Of a stretch of 64,000 bases of DNA, positions 63,628 to 64,000 are shown one piece after another. Each line of letters opens with the position of its first letter. Within the stretch, counting starts at the first letter, position 1. Source of the DNA: Anoxybacteroides voinovskiense (GTDB lineage: Bacteria; Bacillota; Bacilli; Bacillales; Anoxybacillaceae); contig NZ_JACIDE010000001.1 in the NCBI RefSeq assembly GCF_014196205.1, forward strand, positions 1 through 64,000, written 5' to 3'. The notes below the pieces were generated by a model, which searched no databases, was not told where the DNA came from, and saw only the letters and a list, made by a program, of their open reading frames with translations. A program made the translations under genes and the position numbers.

Positions 63628-64000
63628 CTATTCCATTGCTTCGTCCCACTCTCGGTAAAATTGTTGTAAAAATTGCTCAAGAAATTGATGGCGGTGTTCG
63701 GCTAGCTTTTTCGCGCTTTCGGTATTCAGCAAGTCTTTCAACTTCAGCAGTTTTTCATAAAAATGATGGATCGCTGTACTGCGTTCGTGCCGATATTGTT
63801 CTTTCGTCATCGTTTCTCGTACAGGGAGCGTTGGGTCGTATAAGAGATGCCCGCGGTTGCCAGCATACATAAACGCACGAGCAATACCGATGGCACCAAT
63901 TGCATCTAATCGGTCAGCATCTTGCACAACCATCGCCTCTACCGTTTGCGGCGGATGTCCGTGTCCCCCTTTATACGAAACGGTGGAAATAGCGGATACG
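63628..64000 (-). CDS. ypgQ: HD-domain phosphohydrolase (YpgQ-like), 5' part outside window
   Basis: C-terminal 123 residues of an HD-superfamily enzyme. The [29 protein letters not shown] segment, written here as positions 63880-63975, carries the conserved Asp of the second metal motif; the N-terminal H...HD ligands lie beyond the right edge. YpgQ has pyrophosphohydrolase activity on (d)NTPs in vitro. Ends WDEAME. Confidence 0.85.
   Translation of the reverse strand, partial: VSAISTVSYKGGHGHPPQTVEAMVVQDADRLDAIGAIGIARAFMYAGNRGHLLYDPTLPVRETMTKEQYRHERSTAIHHFYEKLLKLKDLLNTESAKKLAEHRHQFLEQFLQQFYREWDEAME

Overview
The window reads as chromosome of a low-GC, spore-forming, thermophile-type Bacillaceae (Anoxybacillus / Parageobacillus / Geobacillus relatives). 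The evidence is strong AGGAGG ribosome sites, frequent TTG and GTG starts, and many genes of the Bacillus subtilis type: rtp, parEC, plsY, yneT, yojNO, ypmPQRS, degV, ilvA, dfrA-thyA, ypiP, brxA, ypgQ, tre operon, nsrR/hmp. It also carries a complete [NiFe]-hydrogenase cluster. No rRNA, tRNA, CRISPR array or insertion sequence was seen.

The main result is that this is the replication terminus. A dif-like site lies at 13960-13987: both Xer arms match the B. subtilis site at 21 of 22 positions. A gene for the replication terminator protein RTP lies at 19978-20352. Three Ter-like sites, all in one orientation, lie at about 20431, 25600 and 27141. Gene direction switches at dif: 8545-13915 is all plus strand, and most of what follows is minus strand.

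Layout. 1-6300: a partial FAD/NAD oxidoreductase, a Crp/Fnr regulator facing a glutaredoxin-MCP pair, a GltS-like membrane protein, a HAD hydrolase, a structured intergenic repeat and two small membrane proteins. 6332-13915: topB, csaA, a two-gene ATPase plus PIN-nuclease module that looks like an undescribed defence or toxin pair, chrA, dinB and a ferritin-like gene. 13916-27216: dif, a small gene with repeated operators, a LysM/M23 cell-wall hydrolase, nrnB, yojO/yojN, rtp, purU, hmp facing nsrR, speE, an acyl-CoA dehydrogenase-like flavoprotein and an NhaC antiporter. 27217-31630: trehalose operon (EIIA, EIIBC, treA, treR) with two TreR-type operators and a cre site. 31778-37174: PilZ gene, parC, parE, yneT. 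37400-37700: a small holin-like toxin gene with a convergent antisense RNA (type I toxin-antitoxin layout). 37941-42665: a plus-strand block (YuiH-like, pepT, DUF2238, plsY, RNA methyltransferase). 42708-48710: ypmS, ypmR, sco, degV, ypmP, ilvA, dfrA, thyA.

48780-58809 is one minus-strand hydrogenase operon: small subunit, large subunit, cytochrome b, maturation protease, a four-cysteine protein of unknown role, hypA, B, F, C, D and E. The structural genes form a membrane-anchored, Tat-exported H2-uptake enzyme, and the accessory genes build and insert the NiFe(CN)2CO centre. 58949-64000: a Pro-Pro-endopeptidase-like metalloprotease, an aminotransferase, two tiny genes sharing one terminator, ypiP, brxA, a divergent DUF4183 pair and the 3' part of an HD-domain hydrolase. 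All family assignments were made by reading the translated sequence; no database search was run.
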